Made by a program: the position numbers and the translations under genes. A DNA stretch of 38,951 nt from Lachnospiraceae bacterium (GTDB taxonomy: Bacteria; Bacillota; Clostridia; Lachnospirales; Lachnospiraceae). Where the stretch lies: assembly GCA_017408025.1 (NCBI GenBank), contig JAFQVJ010000052.1, positions 1 through 38,951 on the forward strand, written 5' to 3'. The notes below the pieces were generated by a model, which saw only the letters and a program-made list of their open reading frames with translations, was not told the DNA's origin and did not search any database. Each line of letters opens with the position of its first letter. The first letter of the stretch is position 1. Below are positions 5,634-14,210 of the stretch, piece by piece.

Positions 5634-7295
5634 ATGGATACAAATGAGAATATTCTCATAGATGAAAAAAAAGAGAATTATACAGAAAATAAAAAAATGA
5701 AAAAAACTAAAAAATGGAAATATGCATTGGCAACATTGATACTTGTATTTTCTGTGATGCTTTTATATGTATATTTTTGGACCGTAGCCCAGTTTGGAAA
5801 AATCTCATTTGCACAGGTTATTTTTCATTTAGTAGTGCCAATGGAGGGTGCAAATTCGTCGTTGGTGCTTAGTTATTTTAAAACTGTGGTATGGCTTATA
5901 TTATTTGTATTGCTTGTGGCCTTTCTTCCGTTTATACCAGATACAAATATATGGAAGAAATACAAAGCAAATAAAAATAATGATGTCAAAGAGAAAACGG
6001 TTAAACGTCCAAAATACGGAACTAAAAAGATAAACAGATTCAGTAAGATAAGGCCTAAATTGAAGAAAATAATAGGAGCAATTAGAGGTTTTTACACACG
6101 TCATTTCCTTTTTGTAACCGTGGTTGTGCTTGTTGGCGTAATTGTTTTTGATGTGATTTCATTTGGTATAGATCAGTGGTTAATAGATAGATTTGCTTCC
6201 AATACCATATTTGAAGATTATTATGTAGATTCAAGCAAGGCTTCAATAGAGTTTCCGGAAGAAAAGAAAAATCTTATAATTATATTGGCAGAGTCGTTGG
6301 AAACCTCATTTGCTGACAAAGAAAATGGTGGTGCAATGGAGGAAAATTACATTCCTAATCTGACACATTTAGCCAAAGAAAATACACATTTTTCTAGTAG
6401 GGAAAATCTTCAGGGAGCTACAGAGGTTTCGGGCACATCATGGACTATGGCATCTATGGTTGCACAAACCTCGGGAGTGCCACTCATGCTTCCAATAGGC
6501 GATAACAGCTATGGGAAATATGCAGAATTTCTGCCAGGTATAACAAGTATGGGAGAGATTCTGGCAAAGCAGGGATATAATAATGAGCTTATATTGGGTT
6601 CAAAGTCAGAGTTTGCAGGAATAGATACGTATTTTTTAAGTCATGGTAATTATAAGATATTTGATTATTATACTGCTATTGAAAAAGGTTATATTGATGA
6701 GGACTATTATGAGTTCTGGGGCTTTGAGGATAAAAAACTGTTTGAGTACGCTAAGGAAGAGGCTACAGAACTTAGCAAAACAGGTGAGCCTTTTAGCCTG
6801 ATAATCAACTCCATAGACCTTCATACACCAAGTGGATATCTGTGCCCGGAATGTGGAAGTGTATACAGCGATAAATATAAAAATGTTATCAGCTGTCAGG
6901 ACAGATTGATAAATGATTATGTTCAGTGGGCTAAGAAACAGGATTTTTAAGAGGATACAGTCATCGTTATTGTGGGAGATCATGTCAGTATGGCACCGAG
7001 AGTTGAGGAAGAATATGTGAAGGATGAAGACTACGAGCGAACAACCTATAATGTCATCATCAATTCAAAGCTTGAGGCAACAAATAATATAAATAGAGAT
7101 TTTACAACCATGGATATGTATCCGACTATATTGGCGTCCATTGGCTGTGAAATAGAAGGGGAGCGACTTGGTATAGGTACTAATCTATACTCAGGAATTC
7201 CGACTGTGATGGAAGAAATGGGCAAAGAGAAGTTTATGGAAGAGATATCAAAAAATTCTATTTTGTATAACGAAGAAATTTTGTGTGTGGAATAA
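5634..7295 (+). pseudogene. LTA synthase/MdoB-family phosphoglycerol transferase with an in-frame stop
   Basis: The 554-codon frame is broken only by a TAA at 6948-6950 (codon 439); the same frame then continues with EDTVIVIVGDHVSMAPR to the true end. The stop replaces a residue after KKQDF, where relatives usually have Tyr, so a single change from TAT or TAC explains it. The N-terminus has three membrane helices (about 29-50, 83-104, 157-180). The extracellular sulfatase-fold domain keeps the metal ligand region ILAESLET (E220) and the nucleophile region GTSWTMASMVA (about 267-277). A CPECG pair lies near residue 404. The family polymerises glycerol phosphate from phosphatidylglycerol. The truncated 438-aa product lacks the GDH metal ligands and should be inactive. 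A sequencing error is the main alternative. Ribosome site AAGGGG. Confidence 0.85.
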
Positions 7296-7327
7296 ATTTA
7301 AAAGAATAAAGAAAAATTAAGGTGCAG

Positions 7328-7359
7328 AAGACTATCGCAAATATGTGGTAGTCTTTTTT
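7328..7359 (+). terminator. Rho-independent terminator after the LTA-synthase-like gene
   Basis: Stem AAGACTATCGC (7328-7338) pairs with GTGGTAGTCTT (7345-7355) with two G-U pairs and loop AAATAT, followed by more T residues. The palindromic repeat begins two bases later. Confidence 0.8.
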
Positions 7360-7360
7360 C

Positions 7361-7524
7361 TTGTATAGGAAAGTTCTTAAAACTTTCCTATACAAGAAAA
7401 ATAAGATGAGCACTCGCACGAGAAGAAGATGTCAGCTGAAGCTGACCGTGCTCGGCTCACAAAGTGGAGCAAGTCCCTCATGAATGAGGGATTTAGGGAG
7501 TTGAAGTGGACTTGTCCACTTTGT
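7361..7524 (+). repeat. Dispersed palindromic repeat with structured module, copy 2
   Basis: The palindrome TTGTATAGGAAAGTT-CTTAA-AACTTTCCTATACAA (7361-7395) is followed by a module nearly identical to 16728-16845. Helices visible: GAGCAC/GTGCTC (7408-7413 with 7448-7453) enclosing GTCAGC-TGAA-GCTGAC (7431-7446); CCCTCAT-GA-ATGAGGG (7475-7490) enclosed by ACAAAGTGGA/TCCACTTTGT (7459-7468 with 7515-7524). A 35-codon frame from ATG 7429 to TAA 7536 reads MSAEADRARL... and ends KWTCPLCCKC. No convincing ribosome site precedes it. Confidence 0.85.
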
Positions 7525-7561
7525 TGTAAATGCTAATAGATTTAACAAAGTAAAGGGAAAA

Positions 7562-7616
7562 TTTACTTATATTTAACATTAACGTGATAGCAGACTTAAT
7601 ATTCACAGATTATACT
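7562..7616 (+). promoter_or_regulatory. Putative pst promoter with PhoP-box-like hexamers
   Basis: A -10 box TATACT (7611-7616) has no good -35, as expected for an activated promoter. Upstream are TTAACA-like hexamers: TTTACT 7562, TTAACA 7573, TTAACG 7579, TTAATA 7596 and TTCACA 7602. These resemble Gram-positive PhoP-box half sites, but the spacing is irregular. The rest of 7525-7710 shows no gene. Confidence 0.4.
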
Positions 7617-7710
7617 TCACCATGTCGACATACAAAAGAATATAAAAAAGAACACGACACAGAAGTCGGAAGACCAGTTGCGATAGCCCTGGTAGAATAT
7701 GGAGGAAAAT

Positions 7711-8598
7711 ATGAAATTAAGAAAATTCAAGAAATCAATAATGGTTGCACTCACAGCAACAATGATAGCAGGAACAGTACTTACAGGATGTGGAAATGAT
7801 GGAAATGATGGAAGTGGAATCTCAGCAGATTCAGACATCACAGTAATTGCAAGAGAAGAAGGTTCAGGAACAAGAAGCGCATTTGTAGAGCTTATGGGTG
7901 TTGTAGATGCAGATGATAAGGACATCACAGTTAGCACAGCGGAGATTACATCAAGCACATCAGTTATGTTAACAACAGTAAAGGATAATGTATCAGCTAT
8001 AGGATATGTTTCGCTTGGCTCATTAAGCGATGATGTAAAGGCAGTTAAGGTGGACGGAGTTGAGGCTACAGCAGAGAATGTAAAGAATGGTTCATACAAG
8101 GTTTCAAGACCATTTAACATTGCTTATAAGGAAGATAAGTTAAGCGATCTTGCAAAGGATTTCATAAGCTACATTATGAGCAATGAAGGACAGGCAATCA
8201 TAGAAGAGGAAGGCTACATCGCTGTAGGCGCAACAGAAAGCTACACAGCATCTAACTTGGAAGGTAAGGTTGTGCTTGCTGGCTCTACATCAGTCGCACC
8301 TGTTATGGAAAAGCTTGCAGAGGAATATATGAAGTTGAACTCAGGAGTAACAATTGAGATTCAGCAGTCTGGTTCTTCAGCTGGTATGACATCGACAATT
8401 GAAGATGCGTGTGATATCGGAATGGCCTCAAGAGATGTTAAGGATTCTGAAATAGCTGAAGGTTTAACAGCTACAAAGATTGCTGTTGACGGTATCGCAG
8501 TTATCGTAAACAAGGAGAACACATTTGCAGATGACCTTACAAGAGAGCAGATTAAAGGAATCTACCTTGGCGAGATTACTACTTGGTCATTAAAGTAA
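7711..8598 (+). CDS. pstS: Phosphate ABC transporter substrate-binding lipoprotein, circularly permuted PstS
   Basis: 295 aa from ATG 7711, with GGAGG five bases upstream; an in-frame ATG at 7699 overlaps that site. The signal peptide ends in lipobox LTGC, so C27 is lipidated. PstS captures phosphate outside the cell for PstCAB. The two halves are in swapped order. Residues 43-170 carry what is normally the C-terminal part (IAREEGSGTR, STAEITSSTS, AIGYVSLGS, SYKVSRPFN, SNEGQAIIEEEGYI). Residues 190-295 carry the normal N-terminal part (AGSTSVAPVMEKL, QSGSSAG, DIGMASR, DGIAVIVN, IYLGEITTW). All phosphate-binding loops are present, so function is probably kept. It heads pstSCAB-phoU; a hairpin after the gene (8624-8656) may favour its transcript. 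Confidence 0.93.
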   Translation: MKLRKFKKSIMVALTATMIAGTVLTGCGNDGNDGSGISADSDITVIAREEGSGTRSAFVELMGVVDADDKDITVSTAEITSSTSVMLTTVKDNVSAIGYVSLGSLSDDVKAVKVDGVEATAENVKNGSYKVSRPFNIAYKEDKLSDLAKDFISYIMSNEGQAIIEEEGYIAVGATESYTASNLEGKVVLAGSTSVAPVMEKLAEEYMKLNSGVTIEIQQSGSSAGMTSTIEDACDIGMASRDVKDSEIAEGLTATKIAVDGIAVIVNKENTFADDLTREQIKGIYLGEITTWSLK

Positions 8599-8623
8599 AT
8601 TCATAAAGTAATTATTGGATTAA

Positions 8624-8656
8624 GGCTTGGATTCTATTCATCATGGAAACCAGGCC
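8624..8656 (+). promoter_or_regulatory. Intergenic hairpin between pstS and pstC
   Basis: GGCTTGG (8624-8630) pairs with CCAGGCC (8650-8656) with one G-U pair and a 19-base loop; no T run follows. It may protect the pstS mRNA 3' end or reduce read-through into pstC. Confidence 0.35.
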
Positions 8657-8694
8657 ATATTCTAGGTTAGTGGGACAATAAACGAGGAAAAAGA

Positions 8695-9627
8695 ATGAAC
8701 AATAATAAATATCTAGTAAATAAAATAAAGGAAAATGCCATGAAATCTTTGTTTTTCATATGTGCATTGGCATCAGTAGTAGCAGTTATTATTATATGTG
8801 TGTTTATCTTTGTCAATGGTCTGCCAGCCATAGGTGAAATAGGTGTTTTTGACTTTCTGTTTGGTAAGGAGTGGCGCCCATCACATGATAAGTACGGCAT
8901 ATTTTCAATGATTGTCGGTAGTATATATGTGACGGCAGGGGCTATTATTATTGGCGTTCCAATAGGTCTGCTCTGTGCCATATTCATGGCAAAATTTTGT
9001 CCGAGATGGTTATACAAAATTGTAAAACCATTGATAGAGCTTATGGCAGGAATTCCGTCTATAGTATACGGTTTCTTTGGCATCGTAGTTATAGTTCCAG
9101 AAGTCCGCAGCTTCTTTGGAGGGAGTGGAAAAGGTATTTTAACTGCATCTATACTGTTGGGGATTATGATTCTTCCAACACTAGTCAGTGTAATAGAAGC
9201 ATCACTTAGAGCAGTTCCAAACAGCTATTATGAGGGAGCACTTGCCCTGGGAGCAACACATGAGAGAAGTGTTTTTTGTACTATTGTGCCTGCTGCCAAG
9301 TCAGGTATTATGGCGGGAATTATCCTTGGTATAGGACGAGCTATAGGTGAAACGATGGCGGTTGTAATGGTTGCGGGAAATCAGGCGATTATGCCGGAAA
9401 AAATTACAAGTGGTATAAGAACTCTTACAGCAAATATTGTTCTTGAGATGGGATATGCAACAGATCTTCATGAAGATGCACTTATAGCTACAGCTGCTGT
9501 ACTTTTTGTATTTATACTTATCATAAATGTTTCGTTCTCACTGCTTAAAAAAGATAAGAAGGACAAGAAGAAAAAAGAAAAGAAAACTAAAGGAGCGGTG
9601 GAGCAGAGAGGAGTAGTAAATGCATAA
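8695..9627 (+). CDS. pstC: PstC, phosphate ABC transporter permease
   Basis: 310 aa, with GAGGAAAAAG upstream of the ATG. It is one of the two membrane subunits of the phosphate importer. It has about six transmembrane helices (first near 19-42), a periplasm-facing segment with FLFGKEWRPSHDKYGI typical of PstC, and the EAA-type coupling loop EGALALGATHERSVFCTIVPAAKSGI that docks on PstB. The GRAIGETMAVVMVAGN motif is diagnostic for the PstC/PstA family. The last 25 residues are an unusually Lys-rich tail (KKDKKDKKKKEKK). It overlaps pstA by eight bases, indicating translational coupling. Confidence 0.96.
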   Translation: MNNNKYLVNKIKENAMKSLFFICALASVVAVIIICVFIFVNGLPAIGEIGVFDFLFGKEWRPSHDKYGIFSMIVGSIYVTAGAIIIGVPIGLLCAIFMAKFCPRWLYKIVKPLIELMAGIPSIVYGFFGIVVIVPEVRSFFGGSGKGILTASILLGIMILPTLVSVIEASLRAVPNSYYEGALALGATHERSVFCTIVPAAKSGIMAGIILGIGRAIGETMAVVMVAGNQAIMPEKITSGIRTLTANIVLEMGYATDLHEDALIATAAVLFVFILIINVSFSLLKKDKKDKKKKEKKTKGAVEQRGVVNA

Positions 9628-10492
9628 GATGTTAAATAACCTGCATAAGGTGTCAAATAAAATCAGAGAAAAGCATCCAATTTCCATTCTTGCAAGAATG
9701 TTTGTGTATCTGTCAGCTGCCATAGCAGTTTTTGTGGTTTTGTTTCTCTTAGGCTACATATTTGCAAACGGAATACCAAACCTTAGTCCAAAGCTGTTTG
9801 AGTGGAAATACAGTACAGAGAATAATTCTATGCTACCAGCTATTATTAATACATTCTTAATGATGCTGCTGACTCTCATCATTGCAGTACCAATTGGTGT
9901 ATTTTCAGCAATATATATGGTTGAATATGCCAAGCGTGGCAACAAATTTGTGTCCCTCGTGAGAGTGACGACGGAGACACTTTCAGGAATTCCATCTATT
10001 GTGTACGGACTTTTTGGTTATCTTGCATTTGTTATAGCCCTGGGCTGGTCTTACTCCATGATGGCTGGAGCTGTTACACTTGCTATTATGGTGCTTCCAC
10101 TGATAATGAGAACTACAGAGGAAGCGCTTTTGGCAGTACCAGATTCATTTAGAGAGGGAAGCTTCGGTCTGGGAGCAGGAAAAAAAAGAACAGTATTTAG
10201 AATAATACTTCCATCGGCTATGCCTGGCATATTGTCGGGTGTGGTATTGGCGGCTGGCCGTATAGTCGGTGAGACCGCAGCACTTATATTTACAGCAGGA
10301 ACAGTAGCTAAGGTTCCAGAAGATGTGTTCTCTTCATCAAGAACTCTTGCAGTTCATATGTACTGTCTCTTAAATGAAGGCTTATATATGGAAGATGCTT
10401 ATGCAACAGCAGTTGTCTTAGTTGTATTCGTTCTCGGAATGAACGGACTGTCGAAGCTTATTGCAGGTAAATTGGGAAAAGCTAACGGATAA
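9620..10492 (+). CDS. pstA: PstA, phosphate ABC transporter permease
   Basis: 290 aa, the second permease of the Pst complex. Its ATG lies inside the end of pstC, with AGAGGAG upstream. The N-terminal helix (about 30-53) is followed by NGIPNLSPKLFEWKYSTENNS, the usual PstA extracellular segment. Five further membrane helices and the coupling loop EGSFGLGAGKKRTVFRIILPSAMPGI follow. GRIVGETAALIFTAGT is the family motif, with the conserved Arg and Glu. It is followed after 42 bases by pstB. Assignment to PstA rather than PstC rests on the TLSGIPSIVYGLFG region, the C-terminal layout and gene order. Confidence 0.96.
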   Translation: MHKMLNNLHKVSNKIREKHPISILARMFVYLSAAIAVFVVLFLLGYIFANGIPNLSPKLFEWKYSTENNSMLPAIINTFLMMLLTLIIAVPIGVFSAIYMVEYAKRGNKFVSLVRVTTETLSGIPSIVYGLFGYLAFVIALGWSYSMMAGAVTLAIMVLPLIMRTTEEALLAVPDSFREGSFGLGAGKKRTVFRIILPSAMPGILSGVVLAAGRIVGETAALIFTAGTVAKVPEDVFSSSRTLAVHMYCLLNEGLYMEDAYATAVVLVVFVLGMNGLSKLIAGKLGKANG

Positions 10493-10534
10493 TCATATAT
10501 TGGAAGATTGAAAATGAGAAAGGAATAACAAAAT

Positions 10535-11287
10535 ATGGGAAAATTTTCAGTGCGTGATTTGGAATTATTTTATGGTGACTTTAAGGCACTTAAAGGCATA
10601 GATATGGATATACCAGAGCGTCAGATATCGGCATTTATAGGACCATCAGGCTGTGGCAAATCCACATTTTTAAAAACGCTTAACAGAATGAATGACTTAG
10701 TTGAAGGCTGTAAAATCAAAGGACAGATTCTTCTGGATGGTCAGGATATTTATGCTAGGAATATGGATGTAAATCTTCTTAGAAAGAAGGTTGGCATGGT
10801 GTTTCAGAAACCCAATCCATTTCCAATGAGCGTCTATGACAATATTGCATTTGGACCTAGAACACATGGTATTCGTTCAAAGGCAAAGCTGGATCAGATA
10901 GTTGAGGAATCTCTTAGAAGTGCAGCTATATGGGATGAACTTAAAGACCGTCTTAAGAAGGATGCACTTGGTCTCTCTGGTGGGCAGCAACAGAGACTTT
11001 GCATAGCCAGAGCGTTGGCAGTACAGCCAGAGGTGTTATTAATGGATGAACCAACAAGTGCTCTTGACCCTATATCTACATCAAAAATAGAGGACTTGGC
11101 TATGGAGCTTAAAGACAAGTATACGATTATAATGGTTACACATAACATGCAGCAGGCGGCGCGAATATCTGATAAGACGGCATTTTTCTTATTAGGTGAA
11201 GTAGTTGAATTTGACGAGACAGAAAAAATATTTTCTATGCCATCAGACAAGAGAACAGAGGATTATATTACAGGAAGGTTTGGTTAA
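10535..11287 (+). CDS. pstB: PstB, phosphate ABC transporter ATPase
   Basis: 250 aa, the normal PstB length, with AAGGA upstream. It is the cytosolic ATPase that powers PstCA. It shows Walker [10 protein letters not shown] (about 33-41), the PstB-typical [15 protein letters not shown] segment, Q-loop [24 protein letters not shown] signature [15 protein letters not shown], Walker [16 protein letters not shown] and the switch His in [14 protein letters not shown]. The C-terminus ends in [10 protein letters not shown] as in other PstB proteins. phoU begins four bases after the stop, so the two genes are almost certainly co-translated. Confidence 0.97.
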   Translation: MGKFSVRDLELFYGDFKALKGIDMDIPERQISAFIGPSGCGKSTFLKTLNRMNDLVEGCKIKGQILLDGQDIYARNMDVNLLRKKVGMVFQKPNPFPMSVYDNIAFGPRTHGIRSKAKLDQIVEESLRSAAIWDELKDRLKKDALGLSGGQQQRLCIARALAVQPEVLLMDEPTSALDPISTSKIEDLAMELKDKYTIIMVTHNMQQAARISDKTAFFLLGEVVEFDETEKIFSMPSDKRTEDYITGRFG

Positions 11288-11291
11288 AAAT

Positions 11292-11936
11292 ATGAGAAAT
11301 TTTTTTGATAAGCAGTTAGAAGAACTCCATGGAAAGCTTATAGTTATGGGTGAGAAATGTGAGCTTGCCATAAAGAAAGCAATAGATGCATTTCTTGATG
11401 AAACAATTGATTTGAATGCAAATGTTGGAGAAGTGTCTGATATTGAGAAGGAAATAAATGAATTGGAAAGAGAAATTGAAGGCATGTGTATGAAGCTGTT
11501 ATTAAAGCAGCAGCCTGTAGCGGGTGACTTGCGCATGGTTTCATCAGCTCTAAAGATGATATCCGATATGGAGCGCATCGGTGATCAGGCTTTGGATATA
11601 GTTGAGATTGCTGGGTATGTCAGAGGAAAAGAAGCATCCGGAAAGATTCATCTCTCGGCTATGGCAGTGGCAGCTACCAAGATGGTCAATGATAGTATAT
11701 CAGCGTTTGTGGAAAAGGATCTTGAGAAGGCAAGATATGTTATTGGTTATGATGATATAGTAGATGACTTTTTTGTAAAGATAAAAAAAGAGCTTATAGA
11801 ACTTCTTGCCAAAGAGGATAAGAATGGTGAAGTATTTATAGATCTTTTAATGATAGCCAAGTATCTTGAAAGAATTGGAGATCATGCCACAAATATAGCA
11901 GAGTCTGTGGAATTCTATTTGACAGGAAACAGATAA
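11292..11936 (+). CDS. phoU: PhoU, phosphate signalling regulator
   Basis: 214 aa from ATG 11292, with AGGAAGG inside the end of pstB. The frame is open further upstream but overlaps pstB and has no ribosome site. PhoU links the Pst transporter to the PhoR-type kinase and restrains phosphate signalling. The protein is all-helical with the two tandem PhoU repeats (about 8-105 and 112-208). Each carries the metal-binding pattern E/DxxxD: DMERIGDQALDIVE (about 91-104) and YLERIGDHATNIAESVEF in the second. It sits between pstB and a two-component pair, the standard phosphate-control context. Confidence 0.96.
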   Translation: MRNFFDKQLEELHGKLIVMGEKCELAIKKAIDAFLDETIDLNANVGEVSDIEKEINELEREIEGMCMKLLLKQQPVAGDLRMVSSALKMISDMERIGDQALDIVEIAGYVRGKEASGKIHLSAMAVAATKMVNDSISAFVEKDLEKARYVIGYDDIVDDFFVKIKKELIELLAKEDKNGEVFIDLLMIAKYLERIGDHATNIAESVEFYLTGNR

Positions 11937-11946
11937 TTAGTATATA

Positions 11947-12006
11947 GTGAAAACGAAAAATAAGTTGGATGCAAGAGCTTTGAAGAAGCATCGCATCCGT
12001 TTTCAC
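11947..12006 (+). promoter_or_regulatory. Hairpin between phoU and the response regulator gene
   Basis: GTGAAAAC (11947-11954) and GGATGC (11967-11972) pair with the contiguous GCATCC-GTTTTCAC (11993-12006), leaving a 12-base bulge on the 5' side. No T run follows, so it is more likely a processing or attenuation structure than a full terminator. Confidence 0.4.
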
Positions 12007-12034
12007 AATATATACCAATGTGAAAGGAATGTAT

Positions 12035-12733
12035 GTGCATATGATATATTTGCTTGAAGATGATACAAGTATACAAAAATTTGTCAGTTATGCCTTAAAG
12101 AATGCAGGCTTTGAGGTTGAGGGGTTTGAGACTCCCAGTGCATTTTGGACTGCGCTGAAGAAAGAAAAACCAGAGCTGCTTCTTTTAGATGTAATGCTTC
12201 CTGAGGAGGATGGAATAACTATATTGAATAAGCTTCGTTCTAAGGAGGATACAAAAAAACTGCCAGTCATTATGCTTACTGCTAAAGGAACTGAGTACGA
12301 TAGAATTATCGGTCTTGATAGTGGAGCGGATGACTATGTGGCAAAGCCTTTTTCCATAATGGAGCTTATATCCAGAATAAAAGCAGTGCTTAGAAGAAGT
12401 GGAAATGATGAAGACAGTAAGGTGGAAGAGTACACAGCAGGGAATATAACTGTAGATGTGGTAAAACATGTTGTAAAGGTTGATGGCGAAGAGGTTAAAC
12501 TTACATACAAGGAATTTGAATTGCTGGTCATGCTTATGAAACACAAAGAGAAGGTGTTTGGCCGTGAAGAGATTCTTGAAAAAGTATGGGGATATGATTT
12601 CGATGGCGAGAATAGAACTGTTGATGTACACATAAGGACTCTGCGTACAAAGCTTGGTGATGCTGGCAATATCATTGAGACGGTGAGAGGCATAGGTTAC
12701 AAGGTTGTGGGCAAATCTGATAAGAAAAGCTGA
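12035..12733 (+). CDS. PhoB/PhoP-type response regulator
   Basis: About 232 aa. AAAGGA (12023-12028) best fits a GTG start at 12035; an ATG at 12041 and an upstream GTG at 12020 are alternatives. It is an OmpR/PhoB-family transcription factor. The receiver domain (about 3-120) shows the acidic pair in LLEDD, the phosphorylated Asp in LLLLDVMLPEEDG (about D52), Thr in MLTAKG, and Lys in VAKPFS. The C-terminal winged helix (about 133-230) has YKEFELLVMLMKHKEKVFGREEILEKVWG and NRTVDVHIRTLRTKLGD. Its position after pst-phoU and before a sensor kinase makes it the phosphate regulator by context; sequence alone gives only the subfamily. Confidence 0.93.
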   Translation: MHMIYLLEDDTSIQKFVSYALKNAGFEVEGFETPSAFWTALKKEKPELLLLDVMLPEEDGITILNKLRSKEDTKKLPVIMLTAKGTEYDRIIGLDSGADDYVAKPFSIMELISRIKAVLRRSGNDEDSKVEEYTAGNITVDVVKHVVKVDGEEVKLTYKEFELLVMLMKHKEKVFGREEILEKVWGYDFDGENRTVDVHIRTLRTKLGDAGNIIETVRGIGYKVVGKSDKKS

Positions 12734-12773
12734 TGAGAAGTGTAGATACCAATGAGGTATAGAGGAGCCGGAT

Positions 12774-14168
12774 ATGGTAAAGAAGATATTTAGAAATACA
12801 TTTTTGACATCCCTGGTGGCAGTTATTCTGTCAGTGGGGTTAATTTTATTTATATTTTACGGATATTTTGAAGAACAATTGGTCGCTAATCTCAAGGCAG
12901 AGGGAAAACTTTTGGCTAATGGGGTGAAGCATGCAGGTATTGAATATTTCGAAAATTTTGAACCTACTGAGGGCATGAGAATTACATGGATAGATCAGGA
13001 TGGAGAGGTATTGTATGATAGTATGGCTGATATCAGTAGTATGGACAATCATAGTCAGCGAGAAGAGATAATAGAAGCTTTTGAGAAGGGTGAGGCTGAT
13101 ACAATCAGACACTCCGATACCTTGGCAGAGAGAACCATATATTATGCTAAACTCTTAGAGGATAACACGGTTATCCGTATTTCTTATGGATATAACACCA
13201 TGGTGGGTGTATTTTTCTCTATGTTACAGCCGGTTTTATTAGGGATGTTGATTCTGTCACTGGCTGTTTATGTCGTTTCGAGTTATACTGCCAAGGCAGT
13301 GGTTAAGCCTATTAATGAAATTGACATAGAGAGTGGCGAGATACAGGAGATAAAAGGTTATGATGAGATAAAACCTTTACTTAAACGTATTCGCAGGCAG
13401 AATTTACAAATTGATACAAAGGTTAGACAACTTAAGCGGGAACATGAGCGAAGAGAAGATTTCAGAAGAGAATTTACAGCCAATGTGTCTCATGAGCTTA
13501 AGACTCCATTGACATCTATATCAGGCATATCTGAAATGATGCTCAATGGAATAATAAAAGAAGATGACATTCCAGAATTTGCAGGAAATATCAATAAAGA
13601 AGCCAGCAGACTAATAAGCCTTGTAAATGATATTATTCTTATATCGGAGCTTGAAGGCAACGAGCAGTATATGCAAAAAGAAGAGGTAAATATAGCAGAA
13701 CTTGCGGCATCAGTTATAAAAAGGCTGGAAATACCAGCAGCTAAGCGCCATGTGAAAATGTCATTATCAGTTGTTGACAGAGATGGAAAAGAAGTAAATA
13801 TACAGGAGCATATGCCGGAGATGACTGTATTTGGAGTGTATAACATGATTGAACAGCTGATATTTAATCTAAGTGATAATGCCATAAAATATAATAAGGA
13901 ATCTGGAAGCGTTAATATAATAGTAACTGAGTGCAAGAAGACTGTGAAAATCACAGTTGAAGACACGGGAATAGGAATAGCTGATGAGGATAAAAAGAGT
14001 GTTTTTGAACGATTTTATCGTGTTGATAAGGGTCGTTCAAAGGAGGTTGGCGGTACAGGACTGGGACTTTCTATTGTAAAGCATGTAGCTCTATATCACG
14101 GTGGTGGTGTACATGCAGAGGACAGACCGGGTGGTGGCACCCGTATGATTGCTGAATTGCCAAAATGA
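12774..14168 (+). CDS. PhoR-type membrane sensor histidine kinase
   Basis: 464 aa, with GAGGAGCC upstream. TM1 is about 9-31, an extracellular sensor region about 32-145, and TM2 about 148-168. A short linker with KPINEIDIESGEI stands where HAMP/PAS is found in PhoR; no PAS domain is evident. The kinase core follows: H box ANVSHELKTPLTSIS (H240), N box LSDNAIKYN, G1 VEDTGIGI, F box VFERFYRVD and G2 GGTGLGLSIVKH. It should phosphorylate the response regulator encoded 40 bases upstream in response to phosphate status relayed by Pst/PhoU. The phosphate role is inferred from context. Confidence 0.94.
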   Translation: MVKKIFRNTFLTSLVAVILSVGLILFIFYGYFEEQLVANLKAEGKLLANGVKHAGIEYFENFEPTEGMRITWIDQDGEVLYDSMADISSMDNHSQREEIIEAFEKGEADTIRHSDTLAERTIYYAKLLEDNTVIRISYGYNTMVGVFFSMLQPVLLGMLILSLAVYVVSSYTAKAVVKPINEIDIESGEIQEIKGYDEIKPLLKRIRRQNLQIDTKVRQLKREHERREDFRREFTANVSHELKTPLTSISGISEMMLNGIIKEDDIPEFAGNINKEASRLISLVNDIILISELEGNEQYMQKEEVNIAELAASVIKRLEIPAAKRHVKMSLSVVDRDGKEVNIQEHMPEMTVFGVYNMIEQLIFNLSDNAIKYNKESGSVNIIVTECKKTVKITVEDTGIGIADEDKKSVFERFYRVDKGRSKEVGGTGLGLSIVKHVALYHGGGVHAEDRPGGGTRMIAELPK

Positions 14169-14210
14169 TGAATTACAACCTTATAAAATGTGAAAATTTG
14201 TTCATAAATA

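Noticed and set aside
6948-6950. Selenocysteine or programmed read-through at the internal stop
   Set aside because: The codon is TAA, not TGA, and no downstream stem-loop suited to recoding is apparent.
7584-7799. A 71-codon plus-strand frame crossing the pstS start
   Set aside because: It overlaps the signal peptide of pstS in another frame and has no ribosome site; pstS has a clear one.
11205-11291. An upstream extended start for phoU
   Set aside because: The extension overlaps pstB in another frame and has no ribosome site; ATG 11292 follows AGGAAGG and matches the family N-terminus.
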